From positions 248,001-312,000 of the forward strand of contig BRON01000019.1 of assembly GCA_024345305.1 (NCBI GenBank): DNA of 64,000 nt, written 5' to 3'. The notes below the pieces were generated by a model that worked only from the letters and a program-made list of their open reading frames with translations, was not told the origin of the DNA and made no database searches. Source of the DNA: Mrakia gelida. Its lineage: Eukaryota > Basidiomycota > Tremellomycetes > Cystofilobasidiales > Mrakiaceae. This document shows positions 9,701 through 21,923 of this stretch, in pieces; position 1 is the first letter of the stretch; every line of letters begins with the position of its first letter. Made by a program: the position numbers and the translations under genes.

Positions 9701-11878
9701 TTGAAGGTAGCTGCTGGAGCGGTGGGGGGTCGGATGGAGATGGCAGGCATGGGTTCGGGAGCAGGAGGTGGTGGAGGCGGAGGGGTCGGTTCGCGGTAGG
9801 GAGCTGGTTCGGGCTCCACGACGGTAGCGATTTCGGGTTCTTCGACGGCTGGAGGGAGGTACTGCTCCTGTTGCGGCTTGAGCGCTTTCCGCTCAGCTGC
9901 TGAGAGAGGAGGACGAGGCGGACCGAAGACATGGGAGGAACCTGATTGACGATTGCTGGAGGGACCTGTAGGGACGGCTTTGGGAGGAGGAGAGTTGGCT
10001 CGTCGACGCGGACCGTTGGGAGGAGCAGCTGCTGTCGTCGAAGGAGTTGGTGCTGGCAGTGCTAGAGTCGGAAGTGGTGCTGGGGGAGGGGGTGCTGGCG
10101 TTGGTGTTGGGTTTTTGGAGGACGATCCGCCGCCATCGACGCGACCTCTCTTCTCCGCTCGTCCGTGCGAAGTCCCTTCCTCCCTTGACCTCGAGCGATC
10201 TCGCTTGCTCGCCGATTCTTGCCCATCCCTCCTCGACCTCTCCCTATCTCGATCCGAGTCCCGCTCTCGTCCATACCGCCTCTCGTCGCCTGCTGATCGA
10301 TCCGATGTAGCTGAAGCGTTGCTGTGTCGTCTCCGATGCTGATGGTGATGAGGAGGTGACCGAGAGTCCCTTCGACGATGATGGCTGGGTGATGGCGATC
10401 CTCGGGATCGGCGAGGAGGAGGTGAACGAGAGTCGCGACGACGTGCTTGATTCTTCTCCGGTCGTTTCTTCGAGAACGAGCCCTTCCTCTCCTTCTTCGA
10501 GGTTCCTCCTCGACTGGATATCGACGGCGACCTGCGAGACCTCCTTGACGAGCTGGGCGAGCGAGAACGACGTCGAGGGGAAGTGGAGATGGAGCGACGA
10601 CGGTGGCGAGAGGGATGAGGAGAGCGAGATCGTTGTCGAAGAGGTGGGGATCGAGAGAGGGAACGAGAGGAAGGAGGACGCGAACGAGAGGATCCTTCGG
10701 AGCGTGGAGGTCGTGCAGGAACCGGAGGACGTCCATCTTCAGTTGATCTGTTCGTTTGCAAAGGATAAAAGTGGACGGAAGGACTGACAGATCAGCCCAG
10801 CTCTTCGAAGCCTTGAGTTCGACGGGAAACGCGAGTCTTGATTCCTCGAAACTCACCTCTGATCCACCGGCTTCCTCTCCTTCTCCTTCTCCTTCGACCT
10901 CCCTCTCGGAGGCTCGTTCGATTCCCTAGGAGCAGAAGGAGGTGCTCTCTCTCCCGCCGACGGCGCCTCTCTCACGTACGACGAAGGTCCAGTTTGAGGG
11001 TTCGAACGCGGTGGTGGTCCTCCTCCATTGAACCCTCCTCCCGTTCCTGCCACTGCGCCTGCTCCTGTTCCTCCCTCAGATCTATCCCCACCTCCTCCAA
11101 GAGCTCTCCCGTTGTTGTTCCCTCCGTTCCACCCACTCGGTCCACTGGGAGGAGCGAACCTTCCTCCTCCGAACGCCGTCTCTCCTCCCTGAGGTCCTCC
11201 GTTCCACTGATTCGAGGCCTGTCGGAAGCGATCCTGCGAAGGGTTCGTAGGAGGGAGGCGACCCCCTGAGCCGTCTGGATGCTGCTGTTGTTGTTGTTGT
11301 TGTTGAAGAGGAGGAGAGTCGGTGTTCCATGTTCGAGCTGGAGGAAGAGGAGCGGACGAGCTAGGTTGGTTCCATCGATCCAGGTTGGGTCGTCCTGGTC
11401 CTCCTCCTGCTTGGAAGTCGGTCGGAGGAGGTCCGTTGGCCTGATGAGGAGCTGGATCTCGTACGTTCCTTAGTGGTTGCGAGGACGAAGAGGGTTGAGA
11501 AAGAGGACCGTTGTTTTGACGAAACGAGTCCCAGTCGCCTCCTCCTGGTCCTTCTTCCTGTTGAGGCGGCGGTCGACCTTGAACGGGGAGTTGTTGACGA
11601 GGAGGAGAGGTTCGACGACGATCCCACGACGAGCCCACGGGTTGTGAGGTGTACTGCTGTTGAGGTTGGGGAGGACCGTAGCGATTTGAAGGACCTGCTG
11701 GTGGTGATGGACGATTGGGAGGAGGGAGACGCTGCTGCTGCTGCTGTCCGTGGAGCTGTTGCTGCTGTTGGAGATGGGGTTGAGAGGGTCCTGTAGGGTA
11801 GCCTTGCTGTTGTTGATTGAGATGGTTGCTGGGCTGGTTTGGAGGATATCGACGGTTTTGAGGACGATCCCAGCTCAT
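6729..11878 (-). CDS. CTK1: CTK1/CDK12-type RNA polymerase II CTD kinase, long N-terminal extension
   Basis: Eight exons in coding order: 10857-11878, 8364-10747, 7772-8120, 7584-7627, 7322-7475, 7056-7190, 6927-6979, 6729-6817; total 4,230 nt, 1,409 aa. The start [10 protein letters not shown] is the first ATG after a Ser/Pro 5' leader that contains a possible 5'UTR intron. Residues 1-340 are Gln/Pro/Gly-rich; residues 341 to about 1060 are Arg-Ser- and Pro-rich, as in SR-type cyclin-dependent kinases. The kinase domain starts near residue 1065: [21 protein letters not shown] (PSTAIRE position), [34 protein letters not shown], then [20 protein letters not shown]-terminal basic helix ends KGKVE. 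CTK1/CDK12 kinases phosphorylate Ser2 of the Pol II CTD together with a cyclin partner. Yeast Ctk1 has about 530 residues, so the extension is very large. The last intron seems to use a GC donor (GCTCGT). The whole exon sum is in frame. Confidence 0.9.
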
Positions 11879-12833
11879 CGTCGAAGAGGGAAGAGACCGA
11901 AGACGAGGAGGTGGTGGTGGTGGACGATGGGAGGAGGAAGGAAAGGGAGAGGAAGGGAAGAGGACCTGGTCCGTTTGAAGGCTGTCCTCAGAGTGGTGAC
12001 CGACGGGTGTGAGCCTGTAGAGACGAAACGAGAGAAGAGGTGTGAGCTGGTGTAGAGGAGGAGACGAGAAGAAGACGCGAGCCGAACTCACGAAGGGAAG
12101 GAAACGAGAGGTGAGGTCGATCCAGAAGCTCAAACGAATCGGTTTCGAACGATGGATCCGATTGCTACGCGAGCCAAAGCGAAGTCAAGGGGAGGTCAGT
12201 ATCAGGTCAGCTGTCTAGTATCTCAGAAGTCGTGTCACGGCAGAGAAGCTCGAGTACCCAGCTCGACAAGAGCTCGACCTCGTCCCTTCCTTCTCCCCCC
12301 TCCCTCCCTCTTTTCAGCTTCGAGCTCCTCCACCCTCGACGACATCGAGGCGATCGAGCCGAGTCTCGTTGTGAAGTCTCAAGACTAACCTTGATATACA
12401 AAGAAACCCACGAAGAACGTCCCAACTGAAAGCTTGCTTGAAGGAGAAGATGGAAGGTGAGGAACCAACAAACTCGAAACCGCCGAGCTGACCTTTCTCG
12501 CCTTCGTTCGTCGCGACCTCCCTCCCTCCCCGTCGTCAGTCACGTCTCTTTCCTTCCACTTTCTGAGCCTCCAAAGCACAACGTACGAAGATCCAGTCTA
12601 TAGCCCCAAAGAGAGAGAGAGAAAGACGACGTAAACGAACCAGGAGCGAGAAAGAAGCGAGCTTGTAAGGTGAGAAAGAGGAACGAGAGGGTCGTGAAGC
12701 GAGAGCGAGGAAGCAAACGAGGTCGAAAAGAGATGGAGAACGAAGAGGTGAAACGGTGCGTAAGGCATGGGGGAAGGGGGTAGATAGGGTCGTGAGGGGT
12801 CGTGTGTGTGTTTCCGATTCGAGTCGTGCAAGA
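11879..12833. other. Unassigned region between kinase and myosin genes
   Basis: Contains the CTK1 5' leader with a probable 5'UTR intron (donor GTGAGT near 12085). On the minus strand at about 12386-12600 two exon-like blocks could be joined, the second encoding a hydrophobic VGTFFVGFFVYQ stretch between plausible splice signals. I could not complete a gene with a start and stop. An ATG-initiated plus-strand frame at 12152 has no recognisable features. Confidence 0.35.
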
Positions 12834-15800
12834 TCAAGCGGCGACGAGGAGAACGAAGCGTCGAAGATGGGGGACCGTGAGGTATTCTGAGAGACGCGAA
12901 CAAGTACGAGGTCAGCGAGGGGTGAAGAGGGGCTGGGAGAAGGGGAGAAGAGACTCACCTGGTACGAAGGTCTCGAGGTAGCCGATATCTCTGGGGAGAG
13001 GAAGCTCGTAAGGTCCAGCCTCGTCGTTCTCGGGAGGAAGGAGGAGATGGTCTGTTCGGTCGTGAGGAACGACTCGAGAAGCGACGGCTCGAAGGATCTC
13101 GGGTGATATTGGGGTCTGAGAGTGTGGTAGAGAGGCAGAGGAAGAGTCAGCGTCGAGCGAAATCGACGACGGAATGGGAACGACGTCGACTCACCTCGAA
13201 GTCGGCGACGAAGTACTGGCTGATGAGCTTCTGGATCTGAGTCGGGGTGAGCATCCAGCAGACGTCGCTGAGGGAGAGAAAGAAGACGAGCGAGGTCAGT
13301 TCAGGTCAGTTCAGGCCGTCGGTGCGAAGGCGAACGCGAGAGAAGGACGAAGACTCACTAGATGATGTCGATGTCGGCGAGCGATCCCTTCTTGAGCTGA
13401 AGGAGCTTGGTAGCCTGCATGAGATGCTCGAGCTGAAGGACTCCTTCGGGCATGTCGTGGGACTTGCACCTGCAGTCGAAGAGAAGAGGAGGAAAAGAGG
13501 GTCAGCGACGAGAGAGAGAGAAAAAGACGCGTCGGAAAGCGCGAGACGAACCATTCCTCGAGTCGAGTGATGTTGTATTGGATTTGCATGGCTGAAGGAA
13601 TGAACGAAAGAGGAGAGTCAGTAAGACAGTTCGAGAAAGACGAAAGAATGAGAAGACGACGAACCTCTCTTCCAGGAGCAGAAGTTCCTCCTCATCAACA
13701 GATCGTTGAACGCGGTCACTCCAATCAACTTCAAGATCTCCGTCACCACTTGCTGAGTCACACTCTCCTCCATATGGTAGCTCTTCAGCGCCTTCCAGAC
13801 CTTGTTGAGGATGTTGAGGATGTCGTCCATGCTGAACGCAGGTCCGGTGCTGCTCTGGATGAGTCGGTTGAACAGTCTCGATCCTCCCTCCGTCGTCTTG
13901 AACCCGGGAAGGGACTGAGACTCGATGATCGCGGGGATGACCATCTTGGCGAGCTTCTTCTTGGTTTCGGCGATCCAGGTGTGGTAGATGTTGTACTCCA
14001 GCGAATCGAGATCGTGCTTGACGACTCGGACGAGCTTCTCGTAGTCGGCCCATTCGAACTCGCGTCCTGCTCCGTCGTCCTCTCCGGGGTAGATTCCTTC
14101 GTTGACGTCGTGTTCGGCTACGCAGACGAAAGAGAGGAGTTCGTGGACGTTGGAGAGCCAGAAGATTCCGGGGATAATGGCGTCGTCGAGCTTGAAGCTC
14201 TGTGAGAGAGGGGACGAGGACGCGACGAAGGGGACGAGGAGGGAGTCAGTTTCGGAGCAGCGCGAGAACGAATGAGACGAGCGAGGAACCCGCTCGAGAC
14301 GACGAAGGTACACCGTAGAAGAGGAGAGAACGAGAGAACAGGAAACGAAGCGACTCACCATCACGTACTGCTGAATCGTCTGCATCACGTTCGCGAGGAA
14401 CCTCTCGCTCTCGGGGATCAACCCAAACTTCCACATCTCGTTCGTCGCGAGTCCGATGAGATGAGCCGGGAACACGACCTCCTTGTGACTGGGTAGGTTC
14501 TGAAGGGTAGGGATGGGGATCTTGAGGTTTCGAATGAGACCGTTGAGCACGTCCTCGTCGAGCTTCTCTGCGTCCTCCATCATCTTCATCGCCTCCTCCT
14601 CGGGATCGTCGTACACGACCTGACGGTTCTGCCACGGAGCCATCGCGTCGGGAGCGAACGCAGCGACGGAGACGGCTCGGTTCTGAGAGGCTTGGGTTCG
14701 TCGAGCGTCCGCCATGGCGTCGTCTCCTGGTCGAGGTGAGTCTCCGAGTCCTCCTGCTGAGTGACGACGACTGGGAGAGTTGTTGGATCCCTTGGAGGAG
14801 TGGGAGCGAGGATCGAGGTAGCTGGGATCTCCGGAGGAGCCGTTCTCGAGAGGACGAAGACCGTTGGGGAGGAGGGTGGGAGAGACGGGAGGAGGAGCGT
14901 TCCTGTTGAGGGCGGCGAGAGCTTCCGATCGATTGAGCGAGTCTCGGAGGTTGGAGAGATCCGATCGGAGACCAGCGATGGTAGTAGCGTCCTCGGTGGC
15001 CTGAGCGGTCGACTCGTCGACGACCTTCTGCTTCGACTCGAGCTCTCGGAGGTGATCCGCTACCTCGTCTCCGAGCTTCGCGATCTCGGCTTCCTGTTCG
15101 GCGACCTTCTTGAGACTATCTCCAAGGCGGGCGTCCAAGGAATTCTTCGACTGGACGAGTTCCTCGTAGCGTTCCTGGGGGACGGTAGGTCTCTGCAGCT
15201 CGGCGTGCAACTTTTGAGCTCGAGATTCGGCTTCCTCGTGCTTGCCCGTCCACAGGACTTGGAGTTCCTCGAGTTCTGTCAGACGTGACTGGATGTCCTT
15301 CTTCTCGGCGGTTCGACGTTGGAGCGTTTGGGTGAGCTCGATGACTTTGTTCTCGAGCTTGTAGGAGACCTCCTTGAGCTTGGTTGCTGAGCGAGCTTCG
15401 GCCTTGAGGCTTTTGAGCTGTTTTCGAGCCATTCGACGACGGTAGCAGGACTGAAGATGGATGACGCCGTGAACCTCGTGATTGAACAGTCTCCGAGCGA
15501 GACTGGGTGAGAGAGCAGAGCGAAAAGAAAAGAGAAGAGAAGGAAGTCAGCGAGAAGTCGCGTCAAACGAACGAACGAGAAGAACGAGATCGAGCACTCA
15601 CAGACCTCTCCAAAGGCTTTGTAGGGTGGTTGCTGTGATCTGCAGACGTTGCTCCTTGAACGTCTGGCGAGCCCGAAAACCCCGCATCGCTGAGAAAGGA
15701 ACGAGAACGCGTCAGGAAGCGAAGACGCGTCGACGAGCGCGAAGAAGAAACGAAACGCGAACTCACCACTCTGGATCTTGACGGCCGACTGCCTCGTCTC

Positions 15801-18800
15801 CAAGAACCTCCTCCTCTGAACGAATCCTCGACCGATCTTCTGGATCTTGACGGCGGCGACCTCCCTCCTGAGGTTGGCGACGAACTTCCTTCCGGAGATT
15901 CCTCTCCACCACGCTTGGATCCTGAGCGTCGACGACTTGAGCTTCCGGTAGTGTTCAAGAGCCATCCTCCTCCGAAGGTTCTTCTGGACGAGAGTGACGA
16001 GGTGGTTGAGTCTGTCTGCTCGGAGACCTTCGAGGTAGGCAAGCATTCCGGCTCGGAAGAAGAGCTTGGTGAGTCCGAGTTGGAACTTGTCGTCCTCGTG
16101 GATGGTCTCGGCGAGGATGAGAGAGCAGACCTGCTTGAGCTCTCCCTGCCAGTTGCTGGAGTTGATGAGCATGTAGTACCTGAAGGAGACGACATAAAGA
16201 GAGGTTAGCAACGGTTGCTCGATCTCGAGACGCGGGCGAGGATCCAAAACTCACCTCTCAGCGAAGTCCTCGTAAACCCATCGACTCGGGTATCCAGCGC
16301 AACTGATCCTGATCGTCTCCAGCACTCCACACGCTCGGAGCTGACCGAGAACCTGAGGAGCGTCCCACTCCCAAGCGGCCTTCCTCTCGTTGGGCTTGAT
16401 GCATCGGATGTAGTGGACGTTGGTGTGACTGATGGTGTCCATCAGCGAGATGAGCGAGTTCTTGAAGATTGATCCGAGCGTCGGCTTCCTTCCTCCTGGT
16501 TTCCGTCCGACGGTGAGACCTTGCTGGGGAGCCATGATGTTCTGGAAGGCTGACGACCGAGAGAAGGTAGGGGAGAGGACGCTCGACCGTTTCGATCCCA
16601 TCGGACTTTGAGGAGTCGTCGGCGAGGGAGTAGGAGGACCGGCGGTGGAGGTGGTGGAGGAGAGACCTGGGGAGTCGCGTCCTGGGGTAGGGGTAGCTGC
16701 TGATGCTGGAGGAGGAGGAGGAGCGAGAGCTGCCTCGAGAGCAGCTCGAAGGAAGTCGTTCGTCGTGTTCTGGAGGAGGGCGAGCTGCTCGTCGGGGACG
16801 GTGTCTCGGTTCTTGTCGATGAATCCATCCACCTCGTACTCGACGTCGATGGCGTAGTGAGCGACGGTGAACGAGTTTCCTCCGAACCTGGGCTTCTTGA
16901 AGACGGCCTTGTACTGAGGAGTGTCGAGCTGCTTGTGAAGCTTGGTGACGAACGAGGTGTCGGCTCCGGAGGGAAGACGAGACTCTTCGTCGAGGAGGGA
17001 GAGGATACCGAGCTTTCCTTCGATGACGTCGATACAGGGCTGGTTATCCGAGTAGTCGATGAAGGTCCAGCTGAGGGAAGAGATGCGAAAAACGAAGGTC
17101 AGAGACGCGTCGAAGACAGAGAAGCAGTCGGACGCGTCGAACTCACTTGATCTTCTCCCGAACGTACTCCTCCTGCTCGAGCTTGAAGACGTGAGCGTTG
17201 AACTGAAAAAGCGACGAAGGAATGAGATCGTCAGTTTCGCCTTCGTCGACGTCGGAATAAAGAGGGAAGGCTGACCTCTTGTTGAACTGGTGCGAAGCAA
17301 GAGGGCAGCGAAGAGTCAGCTTCGATTCGAGTCGCTCGAGATCGAGAAGGATCAGACTCACGCTTCTCGTTAGCGTAATTGATGAAGAATTGCTCGAGGG
17401 AGTTCTTCTTGAAGTGCTCGAACCCGTCTGAGGAACAAAAAGAGGTCGTCGGTCAGCCGTCGTTCGAGGGACGCGTCGCTCCTCGCGTTCGAGAAAGAAG
17501 AGACTCACAGATATCCAACACTCCGATAAACTTCTCCGCCTTCTCCACTCCACTCCCACCCTCTCCCAACAAACTCTCATTCACCACCGAGACCAGGTAC
17601 TCCCACACACAGGCGTACACAAACTTGGCCACACTATCCCTCACGACCGTCGCAGCAGGAGCGCTCAACGCCGTCACGATCTTCTCACTCCTCGTCACCA
17701 ACTGCTTCTTGATCGTCCACTTCTTGAACTCGGCACTCGGGATCCCCAACAGTCCCGTCGCGAGCTTGAGCGCTGGATCGTCGTCGGCCATCATCGCGTC
17801 CGTCCTCGTCTGACTGATCTTGATGTTTCCGAGGTGAAGAAGAGCAGCGAGGAGTCGGAAGATCTGCCACTGCTTCTCGACGGTGATTCCAACGGTGGAG
17901 AGAGCCTTCTGGGTGATGTCGAACTCGGCTGCATCGTCCACTCCAGGGATGGGCGTCGCTCGAGGTCCTCCTTGGTTGAGGTAGAAGAACTTGGTCGTGT
18001 CGATGTCGAGACCGAGATCTTTACGTTCCTTGGTGGGAGCTCCGGCGCAGAGTTGGTAGAAGATGTGGTAGTTTCGTTCGATCTCGGGTTGGTAGACGAG
18101 TCGGGAGCGTTCGAGGAGGTAGGTTCGGATTCGAGCACCGACGATTTCTTGGTCTTTGTCGAAGAGGATCTGGAGCAGACGACAAGGACGGAAGAAGCCA
18201 TGAGCAGGAGTTAGCTTTTGCTCGGGAATCTCGAAGCGACCAGTGTGAAAGCGGGAAGGAGGGGAGGGAGAAGGAAACGTTGAGCTCACCTCCATGTACT
18301 TTCCGAACCTCGAACTGTTGTCGTTCCTCGTCGTCTTGGCGTTTCCGAAGGCTTCCATGATAGGGTTGGTAGCGAGCATCTGCCTCTCGACTTCACTCAT
18401 CCCAGCTTCCTCCGAGACGGCGACTCCTCCAGGTCCTCGTTGACGTTGACGACGAACGGGTCGACTTGGGTCCTCGACGGAAGCGAAGTATCGAAGGATG
18501 AACTTGGCTGAGACGGTCTTTCCAGCTCCACTGTGAGATTCGAGATGGGAAGGAGGGGAGGAGGATGGTCAGCTCTGGACGTAGTCGCAGCGAGCGAGCT
18601 CGTCACCAGCCTCGAGAGGAGGGAAGGTCAAGGAAGGGAGGGAGGGAAGCGAGAGCTGGACTGACCTCTCTCCAGAAACAACGATCGTCTGATCTGCAGT
18701 TCCTCCGACCTCCCCTCCAGCAGTCTGACCTCTTCGCATGCAGTCGAGAGCTTCTTCGGCGATGGCGAACCTGCGAGGACGCGAAGAAGAAGCGAGAGGT

Positions 18801-20254
18801 CGAACGATCAGCTTCAGCTCGAGACGTTCTCCTCCTTTCCTTCAAGCTCGAAGGTCATAACTCACAGATGAGGTTCCAGTTCTCCCTTCTTCCTCCCCGA
18901 GTAGCTCTGAATCATCTCCTGTCCATCTGTTGGATCATCGCGAAGCGCAAGAAGGTCAGCTCTCTGCATCTCTCGTTCGACCTCTTCATTCGAGCTGATC
19001 GAGCTCCGTCCTCTCGTTCCCTTCCTTCCCTGCCCTCAGCTCGACCGCTCAACGAGACTGCAAGTTTGACTCACAGATTTGAAGAGGGTAGAAAGGGTTG
19101 ATGGCGATGAGGACGATTCTGTTATCGACGAAAACGAGGAGGGCAAAGAGTTAGCCGGAGGTCGTGAGAAAGAGGGGTCTTCGAGAGACGAGGAGATGAG
19201 AGCGAGACGAAGGGCAAGGGGAAGCTCACCCAGAGTAGGTATACGGGAGATGAAGGTCGTAACGCGTCGAGATGGCGTGGAGGACTGGACGATGAGTAAG
19301 GCAGAAGAGGTCAGCTTCGTCTCCGGTAGCTCTGACGGTCTGAGAGCTGCAGGAGAAGAGACGAGGTCGAGCTTCCCTCGCCAGCTCGTCCGTCATCGTC
19401 TCTCCCTTCGTTTCGACCTCGCTCTCTCGTCCCTTCCCCAAGCTACAGACCCACGAGAGTATATAGACAAAGAGAGTACTCACCACTAGGCTCGTTCAGA
19501 TTACTCAAGTTGGCGAGATCCTCCTGCGACTCTAGGAGCGGAGGGTTCTTGAGAGGAGGGAGAGCTTCGTTGGCTGTCGTGAGGGTATCCGTCGTCGCTT
19601 CCAGGGTGGTTTCCTGTCATCGTACAGATCAGAGTCGAAGGTCAGCTTGAGGGCTCAAGGCAGCTCCCTTGGACTCTCGAACGGAAGGAGCTCGAACGTA
19701 CCTTCATCTTGTCATCTACGAAAGTCAAAACGACCTTCCCTGAATCGTCGACGTCCTTGTTGGTGACCTCTCCTCCAATCCAGCCAGCATCCTTATCAGG
19801 GAACCTGGAGTATCGTAAGAAAGAGGAGAAGATGGAGGTCAGTATGGGCTACTCGGCGAGGTTCAAAAAGGTCGCGTGAGAGCTCAGGAAGAGATAGAAA
19901 GAGGTGAGGTGATGGGCTGCGCTAGGGGAGGGGAAGGGGCAGGTGGTTGGGAGATGATGGGCTCTAGAGCTCCGTTCCGAGCTCGACCAGCTGGTATGGA
20001 TAGCTCAGAAGGGGTGTGAGCTGTATGCGAGCTCGTCTGCACTTCCAAACGCGTTCTTTGGGTGGTTTGAACCGCCCAAACGAGCGACTTGAAGGAAGCA
20101 GGTCCAAGCTCGTCCCTTCCTTCCTTCCCTCCCCACCCTCGAAAGCGATGCCCTCCAGCGTCGTCTTCACTGCTCTTCCTAACCCACCCAAGATCAAAAG
20201 GGGAGAAGAGTGTACTAACCAAACTCTCGTTCCCTTTGAATAAGGTCCAGACAT
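12834..20254 (-). CDS. MYO5: Class V myosin heavy chain with dilute (DIL) tail
   Basis: Multi-exon gene starting MSGPYSKGTRVW (exon 1 at 20220-20254) and ending RFVLLVAA at 12834. It encodes an SH3-like N-terminus (FPDKDAGWIGGEV), then the motor: NPFYPLQ, P-loop VSGESGAGKT (split by an intron near 18530), switch I NDNSSRFGKY, switch II LDIYGFEHFKKNSLEQF (split near 17510), and RISCAGYPSRWVYEDFAERYY. Several IQ motifs follow at about 15.9-15.4 kb (ALEHYRKLKSSTLRIQAWW, AVKIQKIGRGFVQRRR). Next is a coiled coil at about 15.4-14.9 kb, a Ser/Pro linker, and a DIL-type cargo domain at about 14.6-13.1 kb (FGLIPESERFLANVMQTIQ, SFKLDDAIIPGIFWLSN, DVCWMLTPTQIQKLISQYF). Class V myosins move organelles and vesicles on actin toward the bud or tip. 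Loop 2 carries an extra ~80-residue Pro/Ser-rich insert near 16.7-16.5 kb. I did not fix every exon boundary. Confidence 0.93.
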
Positions 20255-21923
20255 CTCAGGCTAAGTGTTGAAGCTCTCGAAAGGTGTGTCGTAAGGGTTG
20301 TTCGTGTTCGCGTTCGACTGGAGCTTCGTTCTCGTTCGCTTGGAAGGGAGGAGGGCCTGCCTTCGAAGATAGGGTCGTGAGACGAAAGGAGGGCGAGGGA
20401 GAGGGGAAAGAGAAGAGAAAAGAAGAGGAGAAGCGGGAAGGGGCGAGAGGGTGGGAGAGGAAAGTCGGAAGAGAGCAGACGAGGAGGAGGGGACGATTCG
20501 CGACGTGCGATCGAAGGCAGGGGGGGAGATAAAAAGAAGTCTCCTTGACGACTGGGGCAAAATCTCCAGCGCAGACTCGACTGTCATTCGTGACTAGTCA
20601 TGCTCGAGGCACGAATCGTCGCGAAGAGAGAAGTGAAACAGAGAGCGTCCGAAGGAAGAAGAGCTGATCATCCTCGTCTCGACGCGCTTTCGCTGGCGTT
20701 TCTCGATATGGGGACGTGGAAACAAGCTGCAAGTTCTCGGATAGTACTTTCTGGGTGATACTCTGCGGTTTTTCTGACTTTTGGCATCTCGGAAGATCTG
20801 TGGAAGCCAGTGGAAAGCAGATTGGGGGGTTACAGACCCAACTCTAGTCCCACGCGCCTCCCTCGCTTTCAAGAACGTCTTCTGCCTCGAGCTCTGGTGG
20901 ATCATCAGTCTGGACAGCTCAGAAAGGTCTAGCATCGTAGACAGCGACGACTTCGAGTCAAAAAAGAGGCAGAAGAGGCGGTGGAACACTCCTCTTCCGT
21001 GACGGACGCGTTTCAAAGTCGAGAAGAGCAGCAAATTTGCTCGGTCAAGTTCGAGGTTGTAGAGAGGGTGTATCCTCAGGTCTTCAGCCAGAAAATGTGC
21101 TCGGAAAAGGCGATCGAATATCGGGAGATCTCGACGGAGGCAGAACGAAAAGAGGGTCGAAGCGAGCTCCCCTCCCTCACTCCTCTCACGCAGACCACCA
21201 CACCCTCCCCTCCCTCCCCTTCCCATCAACCCTTCCTCTACAAAGTGAGTACCTCTTCCCTTCAACCTTTATCTTCTCACCGAGCACCTCCATCTCGTGT
21301 ATCTTTTGGAGTCGAAGCGGGTTGGTGGCGAAGGGTGGAAGCGCTGTTGGACGGACCTTCTCGTCACTCGTTCGTTCGAAGAGTTTCCATCTCCCATCTC
21401 TCCCTCGTTCAAAAAACAGCGAGCGCGAGTCGGGAAATGTCTGGTAGGACTGAGCTGAGTCGGGATGACTCGACCTCACCTTTGATGGAGTATTGAGGGA
21501 GGACGGAGGGAGGGAAGGGGGAGAAGGGGAGCGAGGCGAGGAACGAGTGGCGACCTTCTCTCCCTCCTTTTTGAAGAGAGAGAAGGTCTTATAGAGCCCA
21601 TCAGACTCTTCTCACTTCTCTTCTACGGTTGAGTGCGAACCAGCACTCGACCTCACATTGTATGGAGACCCACGAGCGACCTGAGCTGCTGGTGAACCTC
21701 AGCTTCCTCCACCGCCTTCCATCTCCCCCTCCAGCTCCACTCCTCCCGGCTTGATCCCCTCTCCTGTCTCATCCCTCCTCTCTCTCGTCACGATCCATCT
21801 CCCCAACCACCCACCTCCCTCACGTCTTTTCTCCATCCCTTCTTTGTTGATGATTGGAAGAACGAAGTGCTGACGTTCCAACCTTGTCTCCTGCTTCTCC
21901 TTCCCCTTCGCTCCTCTTCTCAG
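20255..21923. other. Divergent intergenic region, myosin / SKP1
   Basis: No gene was recognised in about 1.7 kb. It presumably contains both promoters. A GTGAGT at about 21245 and an acceptor (TCTTCTCAG) that directly abuts the SKP1 ATG suggest a long intron in the SKP1 5'UTR. Longer open frames on both strands here lack family features. Confidence 0.4.

Noticed and set aside
7768..10761. The 997-residue minus-strand frame as a complete gene
   Set aside because: Its apparent start is a TTG inside an intron; the true 5' part is the exon at 10857-11878, joined in phase, and the 3' part continues through six more exons.
11879..12133. N-terminal extension of the CTK1 frame to 12133
   Set aside because: The segment has a likely 5'UTR intron and no conserved features; the ATG at 11878 is the better start.
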